From JBBQXY01 sp051004815 (GTDB lineage Bacteria; Chloroflexota; Ktedonobacteria; Ktedonobacterales; Ktedonobacteraceae): a DNA stretch of 64,000 bases. Location of the stretch: NCBI GenBank assembly GCA_051004815.1, contig JBPCJY010000016.1:1-64000 (forward strand), written 5' to 3'. A program made the translations under genes and the position numbers. Shown in pieces: positions 50,202-58,252 of the stretch (the stretch's first letter is position 1; each line of letters opens with the position of its first letter). Under the pieces are notes generated by a model. It was not told the origin of the DNA. It was given only the letters and a program-made list of their open reading frames with translations, and searched no databases.

Positions 50202-50274
50202 TCGGGGTGCGCGGACTCGAACCGCGGACCTCCTGCTCCCAAAGCAGGCGCGCTACCAACTGCGCCACACCCCG
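50202..50274 (-). tRNA. tRNA-Pro (anticodon TGG)
   Basis: 73 nt. Acceptor stem CGGGGTG/CACCCCG, D arm GGCGCAGTTGGTAGCGC, anticodon stem CCTGC/GCAGG with loop TTTGGGA, T arm CCGCGGTTCGAGTCCGCG. CCA is not encoded. It lies 44 bp upstream of tRNA-Gly on the same strand, probably one transcript. Confidence 0.95.
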
Positions 50275-50346
50275 TTCGTGGCTTCATTTGTGCCTTCACG
50301 AATGTTTAAGCACTATAGCATGCCTCTGGTTATCTGTCAAGTATTG

Positions 50347-50796
50347 TTAGCGGCCATTTTTGCGTCGATAGCGCATTCTGAGCAGGAAGAGATTCCAGCG
50401 GGTCGCAATACTGCTAAGTGGGTTCCGGCGGATGGGCGTCACATTGCCATAGCGAGTTGATTGCGGTGATTGGCGAGAACGGAACAGGAAAGGCGAGAGA
50501 ATGAGTAGCAGCAGGCAAATCGCACTTACAATGGCTAGTATTCCAGTAACAACAGTCGCTCCTCCATTGGAGTACGCGTAACCACCGGCAATAAGGGCAG
50601 CGATTACCGCAATAATGATGAGCCAGTCTGTCGTTTTGAAGTGAGGAGCCGAGAAACTTCGGCGGCGTGGTTTTACGCGGTACTCTTGCTTGCGGCGTAA
50701 ACGCTCACCAAACTTTTGCCCAAGGCTGGCCTTCGGCTCGGTGCTCTCCAAATTGCGGAGAATTTCTTCAATCTCGCGTTCGTATCTGTTTGGCAT
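50347..50796 (-). CDS. Small membrane protein of unknown function
   Basis: 149 residues from ATG 50796 (GAAGGAAAC upstream). The N-terminal half is charged and helical (MPNRYEREIEEILRNLESTE, RLRRKQEYRVKPRRR). Two hydrophobic segments follow (DWLIIIAVIAALIAGGYAY, VVTGILAIVSAICLLLLILS) and the C-terminus is basic. No family is recognised. It lies between the receiver protein and the tRNA genes on the same strand. Confidence 0.65.
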   Translation of the reverse strand: MPNRYEREIEEILRNLESTEPKASLGQKFGERLRRKQEYRVKPRRRSFSAPHFKTTDWLIIIAVIAALIAGGYAYSNGGATVVTGILAIVSAICLLLLILSPFLFRSRQSPQSTRYGNVTPIRRNPLSSIATRWNLFLLRMRYRRKNGR

Positions 50797-50881
50797 GTAT
50801 GCATTGTTTCCTTCAACTCGCCAAAACACTCTTGCTTGTAATGATACCAACTTTTAAGCTCAGAGACAAGTATTTTGGCTC

Positions 50882-51262
50882 TCAATTTTGTGTTGCTATT
50901 TGAAGGAGTGCTTTCACCCTTTCCACAAGCTCAAATGGATGGAATGGCTTGGTTATGTGCTGCGCAGCACCCAGGTCTACACTGATCCGTGCATAAATAT
51001 CCTCTGTGTGCGCAGTCATAATGATTACCGGTATTGATTGTGTGCGTGGATCGTTGCGCAAGGTATGGAATATATGATAGCCATCCTCTCCTGGCATCAT
51101 GACATCTAAAATGATGAGATCAGGTAGTTGCTGCTGGAGCAGTTGCTGCAGTTGTTGGCCATTAGGAGCAACCGCGACCTCAAAGCCGTGGTGGTCAAGC
51201 ACAAAGGTGACAATTTCTCGTATTTCTTTATCGTCATCCACAACAACTATGCGCCTGGTCAT
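50882..51262 (-). CDS. Single-domain response regulator (CheY-like receiver)
   Basis: 126 residues from ATG 51262, preceded by GGGGGAGTG. The receiver fold is complete: acidic pair in RRIVVVDDDKEIREIVTFVL, phospho-acceptor Asp in LPDLIILDVMMPGEDGYHIF, Thr in IPVIIMTAHTEDIYARISVD and Lys in AQHITKPFHPFELVERV. There is no output domain, so it must signal through a partner protein. No histidine kinase lies in the window. Confidence 0.92.
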   Translation of the reverse strand: MTRRIVVVDDDKEIREIVTFVLDHHGFEVAVAPNGQQLQQLLQQQLPDLIILDVMMPGEDGYHIFHTLRNDPRTQSIPVIIMTAHTEDIYARISVDLGAAQHITKPFHPFELVERVKALLQIATQN

Positions 51263-51636
51263 TTGCCACTCACTCCCCCCAACTATAGGATTTCTCAAAA
51301 GTCTTTTTTTGCCGCCTGCGGCGGCAGGAGAGAAATGAGAAAGTGGGGATTACCAGTCCCCCGGACTGGGTCCCCACACCCCAGCAAAGGGCTGCCGCCC
51401 TCTGCACTCCTGCTTTTGCAAGTTACGGTCTATGATACTCATTTACTGCAAAGATTACAAGAAAAGAGAACTTCTGTCAGGATTTCAGCTTGACAAGACA
51501 TTTGCGCAATCACTATACTGGCTTTGCGTTTCTATGGCATTATAGCACCTATTGAGTATACCTCCGCCATAGCACCTATTTCACTTGACACGTTCACAAC
51601 AATGTTGATGTGTACACAGGAAAAGAAAGCAGTGCG
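51263..51636. other. Divergent intergenic region with a 12-bp direct repeat
   Basis: 374 bp between the receiver gene and the GH172-like gene. It contains a GCCGCC-TGC-GGCGGC hairpin (near 51311-51325) preceded by a T-run, and two exact copies of ATAGCACCTATT at 51542-51553 and 51569-51580 (27 bp apart). TTGACA at 51585-51590 may be part of a promoter with a weak -10. Confidence 0.5.
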
Positions 51637-53775
51637 ATGCTATTTCATAAAAAAAACCGAGTGCTTATTCTTATTATACTACTTCTGGCGGCAATTGTGG
51701 GTGTAACAGCATTCTGGCAAATCTCCACTACTAGCATTAACACACCAGGCTCACAACCACCGAGGTATCTTGGCCTGGACGCCTATCGCCACTGGGACAA
51801 ATTGTCCTATCTAGAACTGGGCGACCGCGTGACCGGTCAATCTACTGCCGATGTGGCTGGCAGCAATTCCGACAATCGCCAGTATCTTCGTGTATTACCC
51901 GACGGAGAGCATGTGCTTTTCGACCAGACAGGGCCAGGCATCGTTAGCTTCATGCGTATGCAAGAGAATTATGGAGGCCCGTGGCATCTCTCCCTGGATG
52001 GGCAACAGGCAATGACTATCGGCACGCAGGATTTGGGACAAGCGCACCCTATCACAAATCCAGCACAGGCTTTTCCCTATCCTCTCTCGCTCAATCCGCA
52101 AGAAAGCCATGGGAGCAGTATCATTGCTACGTCCATTCCTTTTCAACAGCGCATGGTCTGGACATCGAGCACTGTCAATGGCAATTTCTACGCACTCTAT
52201 CGCAAACTTCCCTATGGTACGCCGCTTGCCACATGGAATAGTTTGATGCCAACTAATGATGTCGCCAACCTGTTGAACCGTTCAGGTAGCGATATCGCGT
52301 CCAACACCATCGGCCAACAACATGGGGATAGCACGCTAGTAGGAGGAGCCATAACTCCTCTTGCTACCTTGACTGGGCCAAGCCAGATTCGCGCCCTGAC
52401 CTTTCGTGTCCCTTTTACGGAAAAGGTGCGCTTTGGCAATGCTCGTCTGCTCATCTACTGGGATGGCGAAAGTAGTCCCAGCGTGAATGCTCCACTCAAG
52501 TTCCTGGCTGGCGATGGGGCAGGAGTGTATCAACCGAACGGGCGACCGTTGGTGCAGGGATGGATCGCAGGGGCCAATGGTGATGGTGCCACTTACATGG
52601 ATTTTAACCTCTATTGGCCAATGCCATTTACAACCCAGGCCCGTATCGCCATCCTTGCCAATGATAGCTTGCAGAATATTGCCTGGCATGTTGACTATGA
52701 ACCATTTCCCGATCCACCTGCATGGTGGGGAACATTCCATGCCACTTACACGAGCATCCTACATCCAACGCCAGGGCAGGATATGACCTTTCTGGATGTG
52801 ACAGGCAGTGGCAAACTGGTGGGGACGGTGATCAACTTTAGCGCACCGGATAACACGCTTGAAGGTGATCCGCGCATCTACCTCGACGATAGTCAGACGC
52901 CACAAATAGCCGTCACGGGCACAGAAGAATGGGGCCTGGGCGGCAATTATTGGAATGGCGGTCAACAAGTTACGTTACCACTGGGAGGTCTGCCCAGCAG
53001 TACGAATAATCCCCCCGGCACGGAGCAAGATGGGGCTGCACTCTACCGCTATCTCATCGCGGATAGTATTCCCTTTAACCGGCATCTGATCGTGCGTTGG
53101 GAACATGGCGGAGCCGATGAAAGTACTCATCACTATCGCGCTACTATGCTCTGGTACGGCACGCCAACACAAACAGCCCTCCTCAGCGACACGGTGCAGC
53201 CAGCCTCCCCAAGCAGCCGCAGCGACCATCAGTACCAATCCCCTGGTGAGCAAACATACCAACTCACCTCTGGCTACGAATATGTAGTCCATAGTTCATA
53301 CAGTAGTGCGAACGGAACACGAATGACCGGCACCGCTAGCTTTAAGATGGCACTCGACCCGCGCAATAGGGGAGCATTTCTTCGGCGTACCTTTGATTAC
53401 TGTGTACCTGACCAGCAAGCCAACATCTTCATCGATGGGCAACCTGCCGGTACATGGTACAGTGCGAGAGCATCCACGGGCGTTGATAGCGAGGGACAGC
53501 AGCGTTGTTGGCGCGATGAAGATTTTCCCCTACCAGCGTCATTAACCCACGGCAAATCATTGGTCACTGTTCGCATCCAATTTATGCCAATCAACGATGC
53601 ACAAAATAGCTCGTGGACAGCTTTTCAGTACCAGATGTATAGTTTTGTGTTGCCAGGGCGAAACGGTGTAAAAGCTGGGAATGCAAGAGTCAACACGCTG
53701 GGATTCATTGTTTCCTTGATGGGAGACGAACAGAAACGTCGTGGTAGCCCCTACGCCGCCCCAGGGTACCCGTAA
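51637..53775 (+). CDS. DUF2961/GH172-like protein, membrane-anchored or secreted
   Basis: 712 residues from ATG 51637 (AGGAAAAG upstream). One N-terminal hydrophobic segment (RVLILIILLLAAIVGVTAFW) follows a basic start, giving a signal anchor or signal peptide. The body matches DUF2961: YLGLDAYRHWDKLSYLELG, LFDQTGPGIVSFMRM, VNAPLKFLAGDG and MDFNLYWPMPF, plus the second jelly-roll half with FNRHLIVRWEHGGADEST and LRRTFDYCVPDQQANIFIDG. GH172 members hydrolyse or rearrange fructo- or arabinofuranosyl links and form trimers. The exact substrate is unknown. It is convergent with the flippase gene; glycan-related genes surround it. Confidence 0.8.
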   Translation: MLFHKKNRVLILIILLLAAIVGVTAFWQISTTSINTPGSQPPRYLGLDAYRHWDKLSYLELGDRVTGQSTADVAGSNSDNRQYLRVLPDGEHVLFDQTGPGIVSFMRMQENYGGPWHLSLDGQQAMTIGTQDLGQAHPITNPAQAFPYPLSLNPQESHGSSIIATSIPFQQRMVWTSSTVNGNFYALYRKLPYGTPLATWNSLMPTNDVANLLNRSGSDIASNTIGQQHGDSTLVGGAITPLATLTGPSQIRALTFRVPFTEKVRFGNARLLIYWDGESSPSVNAPLKFLAGDGAGVYQPNGRPLVQGWIAGANGDGATYMDFNLYWPMPFTTQARIAILANDSLQNIAWHVDYEPFPDPPAWWGTFHATYTSILHPTPGQDMTFLDVTGSGKLVGTVINFSAPDNTLEGDPRIYLDDSQTPQIAVTGTEEWGLGGNYWNGGQQVTLPLGGLPSSTNNPPGTEQDGAALYRYLIADSIPFNRHLIVRWEHGGADESTHHYRATMLWYGTPTQTALLSDTVQPASPSSRSDHQYQSPGEQTYQLTSGYEYVVHSSYSSANGTRMTGTASFKMALDPRNRGAFLRRTFDYCVPDQQANIFIDGQPAGTWYSARASTGVDSEGQQRCWRDEDFPLPASLTHGKSLVTVRIQFMPINDAQNSSWTAFQYQMYSFVLPGRNGVKAGNARVNTLGFIVSLMGDEQKRRGSPYAAPGYP

Positions 53776-53782
53776 AGGATTA

Positions 53783-53799
53783 CCTGTCCCTCAGACAGG
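53783..53799. terminator. Small hairpin between convergent genes
   Basis: CCTGTC/GACAGG with a 5-nt loop, shortly after the GH172-like stop and before the flippase stop. The stem is short and no good T-run follows. Confidence 0.35.
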
Positions 53800-53843
53800 G
53801 TTCCCTTACTATGGACGCGATATGGCCCAAGCGTGTTCGTCCA

Positions 53844-55598
53844 TTACATAGCACGCGCAAACCATTGCAGATATGACGCTACTTTCTTGTTCAAACTGCC
53901 CACCAGGGTCAAGTCTTCGTTGTTCAAGGGCTTAAGCAAGACGAATAGTGCAATGCAGAGAACGAAGAAGATGAGGCCGGAGACGCCGAGCAGGTAACGG
54001 TTCGTGGGGTGCCAGAGGATACCTGGAATCGCGGCAAGCACGAGTCCCAGTAACAATCTGGCGGTGAAACCCAGGGGGTATTTGCGTGGTAGAGCACGCC
54101 AGAGAAACGCCAGCATCATGGTACCTGTAAGCACCTGGGATAGACCGTCGGCGACCAATGCGCCTGCTGGCCCCCAGTGGGGGATGAAGAAAATACCAAG
54201 AATGATGACTACAACAAGGCCAAACCACTGGCTCAAGACAACCAACTGTGGCTTCCCTATCACATACAAGGCGTATTGATGATCGGTCGTACCAAGTACG
54301 CGCACAAGGATGTTAAAGAAAAGGAAGATGGCGAACAGCGGCCCCACGGCATCATAATTCGAGCCATAGAGAGCATGGGCAACATTCTGCGCATTAAAGA
54401 GGCAGAACACCAAAATGGGAGTCGCGAGCAAGGTTTCTATCTTGATTAATGCTTGCCAGGAACGCGCGAGGCGTTCATAGTTTCGGCCGACAAAGGCGGC
54501 TGCCAGGGCGGCACCACCAACACCACCAAAGCCGGAGACGAGCAGGAGACTGGCGGCATGAGCCAACTGAAACGAGAGGTTAAAGTAACCAATCTGAATG
54601 ATGGAGACCGCGAAATAGCCCAACAGGATAATCGATATCTGTTTGAGCAAGGCACCAGAAACCAGGTTTGTTAACCACGCTGAAACGCCAAGGTGTAATA
54701 CTGGTTTAAGCGGCTGGATATAGGTTGCGCCACGGGCAAAGAGGAGCGGCAGCAGCCAGAATGCAAAAGCCAGCGCATTGACTAGCGATACGATAGCGAA
54801 CAGCCAAAGAATACCATCGGTGCCAAAGCCAAGCTGTAGAACAACATAGCTCAATCCTAATAGGAGGAGTTGTGTGGCACTCCCGACGACAAAGACGAAA
54901 CGCATCCTCATCAGCGAAGCACACACAGCAGTAATCAGGCTACTGACTCCGTTGCCAAGCACGTAGATCGCGATAGGGGTAATATGCTTGAGTAGCGCGG
55001 GGTCGCGCAGCCCCACCGCTACTGCCGCCGAACCTTGAATAGGGATAGCAGCAATGATAGTGGCGAGCAGTGGCATAGCAAACAACATAATGCCGACACT
55101 CACTACCAACATCCCCATACGAAGCAAGAGGAGCCGCCGTATCAGCGAGGCGGCAGAGGCGCGTCCGTGTTCCGCGAAGAGGCGCGGCACAAACGTCGTC
55201 GTGGCATCTTCCAAGCCCAAGGCCACAATGTAGGCGATAGTGTTGAAGGCAGCCATGGCAATGGCATAGACACCATATTCCTGAACGGATAACTTGCGTG
55301 TGACGATAATGGTCAACAGAAATAAAGAAGCAAAGACCCACAGTCCGTAGGTCTGATTGAGCAGGTAGCTACCAGGCGTGCGTTTGAGCAAGAGGCGTGC
55401 TTCCTCTTCGCCACCTGGCAGCACGACCGGGGGAGTTTCAGTTAACAATTGCGGTGCTTCTCCTGGGAAAGGGGGCAGCAAGCTTTTCATGTTTTTATTC
55501 TCTTCCACACTTCCATTTTCCTCTTCCGTTGTCTCATTGTCAAGCTGATTAGCTTTTATGCCCACCAAGCGCAGAGGTCGTAGTGGCGATCTCTGCAT
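53844..55598 (-). CDS. Oligosaccharide flippase (Wzx/MurJ-like, MOP superfamily)
   Basis: 584 residues. After a polar N-terminal stretch of ~85 residues there are about 12-14 hydrophobic helices typical of the MOP superfamily: LNQTYGLWVFASLFLLTIIV, AAFNTIAYIVALGLEDATTT, and later AAALAAAFVGRNYERLARSW. MOP flippases move lipid-linked oligosaccharides or teichoic/polysaccharide intermediates across the membrane. No polymerase or glycosyltransferases lie next to it, although the following GH3 and DUF2961 genes point to glycan metabolism. An internal ATG at MKSLLPPFPG is an alternative start. The next gene of the same strand begins only 15 bp upstream, suggesting an operon. Confidence 0.85.
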   Translation of the reverse strand: MQRSPLRPLRLVGIKANQLDNETTEEENGSVEENKNMKSLLPPFPGEAPQLLTETPPVVLPGGEEEARLLLKRTPGSYLLNQTYGLWVFASLFLLTIIVTRKLSVQEYGVYAIAMAAFNTIAYIVALGLEDATTTFVPRLFAEHGRASAASLIRRLLLLRMGMLVVSVGIMLFAMPLLATIIAAIPIQGSAAVAVGLRDPALLKHITPIAIYVLGNGVSSLITAVCASLMRMRFVFVVGSATQLLLLGLSYVVLQLGFGTDGILWLFAIVSLVNALAFAFWLLPLLFARGATYIQPLKPVLHLGVSAWLTNLVSGALLKQISIILLGYFAVSIIQIGYFNLSFQLAHAASLLLVSGFGGVGGAALAAAFVGRNYERLARSWQALIKIETLLATPILVFCLFNAQNVAHALYGSNYDAVGPLFAIFLFFNILVRVLGTTDHQYALYVIGKPQLVVLSQWFGLVVVIILGIFFIPHWGPAGALVADGLSQVLTGTMMLAFLWRALPRKYPLGFTARLLLGLVLAAIPGILWHPTNRYLLGVSGLIFFVLCIALFVLLKPLNNEDLTLVGSLNKKVASYLQWFARAM

Positions 55599-55612
55599 AG
55601 CTTTAGTTCACC

Positions 55613-56146
55613 CTATTTCCGTTTGAAAATAGAGCGACCAAGCCAGCCAATTGCACCTAATGCGGCAAACAGTTCTAGTACACTCACATTGGCCGTGACA
55701 TGATCTACTGATACCAAATAGAACGCACCAACTTTGGAAGTTGCCGCAATAAGGAATAAGCCTAGCCCAATCCACGCGGGCAGTGTCGCGAAAAGCAACG
55801 CACGTTGCCAGCCACGGCTCAAAAACCCGATGATTGCTGGGACGATATACAGTAACGCTGTAATGATAGGAGCAATAACTGGTGGAAATGGCCCATCAAG
55901 GGCGGCACTGGTCACGGTGGGCAATACCCGCGTCCACAGCTGCGCGGGTACCAATGCTAATGTTACCAGGAATGTTTCGATCACCACCATAGCGATTACC
56001 AGTATGGTCAAGCGTTTATCGGTCAGGATGGTCTGCATTGTCCGTTCGGTACGTACCGGTACCACTTGTTGCGGTGCCTCTTCCTCCTGGGGAGATTGTG
56101 CCAGTGATGGCTGTTGTGTTGACTGTGGAGAGCTTGACTGAAGCAT
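55613..56146 (-). CDS. Polytopic membrane protein of unknown function
   Basis: 177 residues from ATG 56146, chosen because GAAGGGGGTGGCG lies directly before it. A Gln/Ser/Pro-rich cytoplasmic head is followed by about four to five membrane segments (LTILVIAMVVIETFLVTLAL, PVIAPIITALLYIVPAIIGF, LLFATLPAWIGLGLFLIAAT, VLELFAALGAIGWLGRSIF). No family is recognised. It precedes the flippase by 14 bp and follows the GH3 gene, so it may be the middle gene of a three-gene operon. Confidence 0.7.
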   Translation of the reverse strand: MLQSSSPQSTQQPSLAQSPQEEEAPQQVVPVRTERTMQTILTDKRLTILVIAMVVIETFLVTLALVPAQLWTRVLPTVTSAALDGPFPPVIAPIITALLYIVPAIIGFLSRGWQRALLFATLPAWIGLGLFLIAATSKVGAFYLVSVDHVTANVSVLELFAALGAIGWLGRSIFKRK

Positions 56147-56206
56147 CGCCACCCCCTTCATTAATGTTCTTCCTTGAATGCTTACTGACAACTGTATGAA
56201 GCATTC

Positions 56207-57949
56207 TCACGTTGTTGGGATATGGAGCAACCCCATCTGGTACTTGAGCATTAGGATGCGGCGTACCGAGTCATCAATGCGTTGCTGGCTAATCTCACCT
56301 GCCGCCATCGCTTGCTTAATGCCAGTAATCATATTCGCGACATCATTAGAAGTGGAGGCCCCCATCAATATATCTGAACCTGCCTCAATTGCCAATGCTG
56401 CCGCCTGTGCCTCGGTATAATAGGCGGTAATCCCCTCCATCGTCAAGCTATCCGTCATAATGACACCATTAAAGCCCAGTTGATCGCGCAAAATGTCCGT
56501 CACCAGTTTGTAAGAGAGGGATGAAGGCTTGCTAGCATCTACCGCACTGACGATTTCATGCGTGACCATAATGGCGTGAATATTGCCTTGCTGTATCAGT
56601 GAGCGATAAGGAGCCCAGTCGATAGCTTCAAGTTGATTGAGGGAACGAGACAGGTGCGGCACACTACTGTGTGGGTCGGCAGCAACATCCCCTAAGCCTG
56701 GAAAATGCTTGAGCGTTCCCAAAACTTTGCCGCTCTGTTGCAAGCCCTGCAAGTAGGCTGCTGCCATTTTCGTAACCAGCGTGGGATTGTCGCCAAAGGT
56801 ACGCAGGTACATCTGGCTATTATAGACGTTGGTCACATCGACCACGGGAGCAAGATTCAGGTTAATGCCGTAGGATGAGAGGTCTTTAGCGTCTTGCACA
56901 CCGGCAGCCGTGGCCTGGGCAGGATCATTTGTTAAACCGATGGCGGTCGCGGAGCGTCGCGTCCCATCCAGTTTGACAAGACGGTCAACCGTGCCACCTT
57001 CCTGGTCGATTGCCACGGCCAGCGGGATGGCACTATTGCTCTGCATTTGTTGAATGAGACCTTTGAGTTGTGTCTTACTAACAACATTGTTATTGGCAGG
57101 AAAGATTAAGACGGCCCCGACATTATATTGTGTGACCATCGTACTGATCTCCAGTCCATAGTCTGGGCCAACGAATTGCACAATCATCATCTGCCCCAGC
57201 TTTTGAGCGAGCGACATATGGTTTACAATGAAATTAATATAATCCTGGGGCGTAATTTGGTGCGTTGGTTGCGTCTTCGCACCTGGCTTTGGAGTAGCTT
57301 GCAGAAGGTTGGCAATATTTTTAAGCAGATTAGGGTCGCCAGAAGAGGCAGGGCCACCTAAAACATAGGCCCACCCTTGCGCTCCAATAAATTGTGTATT
57401 CCCCAAATTCGAGGCGTTTAAGATTAACACGAGCAGAAATGCGGCCAGTAATAGTGCTCTTCCGCGTGTAAGTGTAGGACGGCGCAAGGGAGCAACTGGT
57501 TCGAGTGGTTTTTGGGGTGCCGATGCAGTGTCAGTGTGCGCTAGCTGAACTGTGCGCTGTTCCTCTATGGTATGCTCTGCTGGCACCACCTCTATGGTAT
57601 GCTCTGCTGACGGCATAATGCTGATTGATTGATCGGTATCCAACATGTCAATAGGCTCATCCCAACACAGGGAAACCAGTTTTTTTGTATCCATTGCTGC
57701 AATAAAGGCTTGTTCTGTAGCAACAGCGGCTTCTGCAAGGGAGTAGGTTATCACCTCTCCGGCAGGTTTCTGATTAGTACACGTTTCTTGTAAGGTAGTT
57801 TCATTACCTACAGCGGAAAGCTGGCTCATCTCTTTATCCAGGTGGTCTTTTGCAATGGAGGTGTTGATGACCTGTAGTTTTACAGTATCGTCTGACCTAT
57901 CCTCATCACTTTGCCGTTCCTGGGAGGACAAAGGGCTTGTGCGTGTCAT
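56207..57949 (-). CDS. GH3 family hydrolase (NagZ-like beta-N-acetylhexosaminidase), membrane-anchored
   Basis: 580 residues from ATG 57949 (GGAAAGAGG upstream). The first ~150 residues are polar and disordered, then one membrane segment (ALLLAAFLLVLILNASNL). The catalytic GH3 N-domain follows: QKLGQMMIVQFVGPDYGLEI, IPLAVAIDQEGGTVDRL, GTLKHFPGLGDVAADPHSS (NagZ His/Asp dyad motif KHFPGxG..DxH) and FNGVIMTDSLTMEGI with the nucleophile Asp. Such enzymes release N-acetylglucosamine or similar sugars, for example from peptidoglycan fragments. The domain faces outward if the segment is a signal anchor. No C-terminal GH3 domain is present, as in NagZ. The genes flippase and membrane protein follow on the same strand. 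Confidence 0.88.
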   Translation of the reverse strand: MTRTSPLSSQERQSDEDRSDDTVKLQVINTSIAKDHLDKEMSQLSAVGNETTLQETCTNQKPAGEVITYSLAEAAVATEQAFIAAMDTKKLVSLCWDEPIDMLDTDQSISIMPSAEHTIEVVPAEHTIEEQRTVQLAHTDTASAPQKPLEPVAPLRRPTLTRGRALLLAAFLLVLILNASNLGNTQFIGAQGWAYVLGGPASSGDPNLLKNIANLLQATPKPGAKTQPTHQITPQDYINFIVNHMSLAQKLGQMMIVQFVGPDYGLEISTMVTQYNVGAVLIFPANNNVVSKTQLKGLIQQMQSNSAIPLAVAIDQEGGTVDRLVKLDGTRRSATAIGLTNDPAQATAAGVQDAKDLSSYGINLNLAPVVDVTNVYNSQMYLRTFGDNPTLVTKMAAAYLQGLQQSGKVLGTLKHFPGLGDVAADPHSSVPHLSRSLNQLEAIDWAPYRSLIQQGNIHAIMVTHEIVSAVDASKPSSLSYKLVTDILRDQLGFNGVIMTDSLTMEGITAYYTEAQAAALAIEAGSDILMGASTSNDVANMITGIKQAMAAGEISQQRIDDSVRRILMLKYQMGLLHIPTT

Positions 57950-58252
57950 TGAGATGCCTCTTTCCAAGATGATCGGTTGTTTTTTTACATAATGCGCATA
58001 GCGGTGTCTAACAGTATGAACGGCCCAATAGATGGGCTGTAACGATGAAGATTACGATGATGCTTTTTCCGGCCATTGTTTAGTAAAGCACATAGTAGAT
58101 AGTTTTTCTGTGTAGTGCGTCACAAAATCAACTGTGTCGCCAATTTTATGCCGCTGCTGCAATTGTTCTTGCTGCTTGTGTCTCGTGTGAGAGTGAGGTA
58201 TACTAGCCCTTACTATGGACCTGCAAATTCCTTGAAAGGCAGCCATAACCAT
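57950..58252. other. Divergent intergenic region
   Basis: 303 bp between the GH3 gene and the NACHT gene. No operator was recognised. The open frame upstream of 58253 (from GTG 58115) is in frame with the NACHT protein but has no matching ribosome site. Confidence 0.4.

Noticed and set aside
58115..58252. N-terminal extension of the NACHT protein from GTG 58115
   Set aside because: The 46 extra residues lack a ribosome site and include an unlikely segment; ATG 58253 has GAAAGG upstream and leads into the membrane helices.
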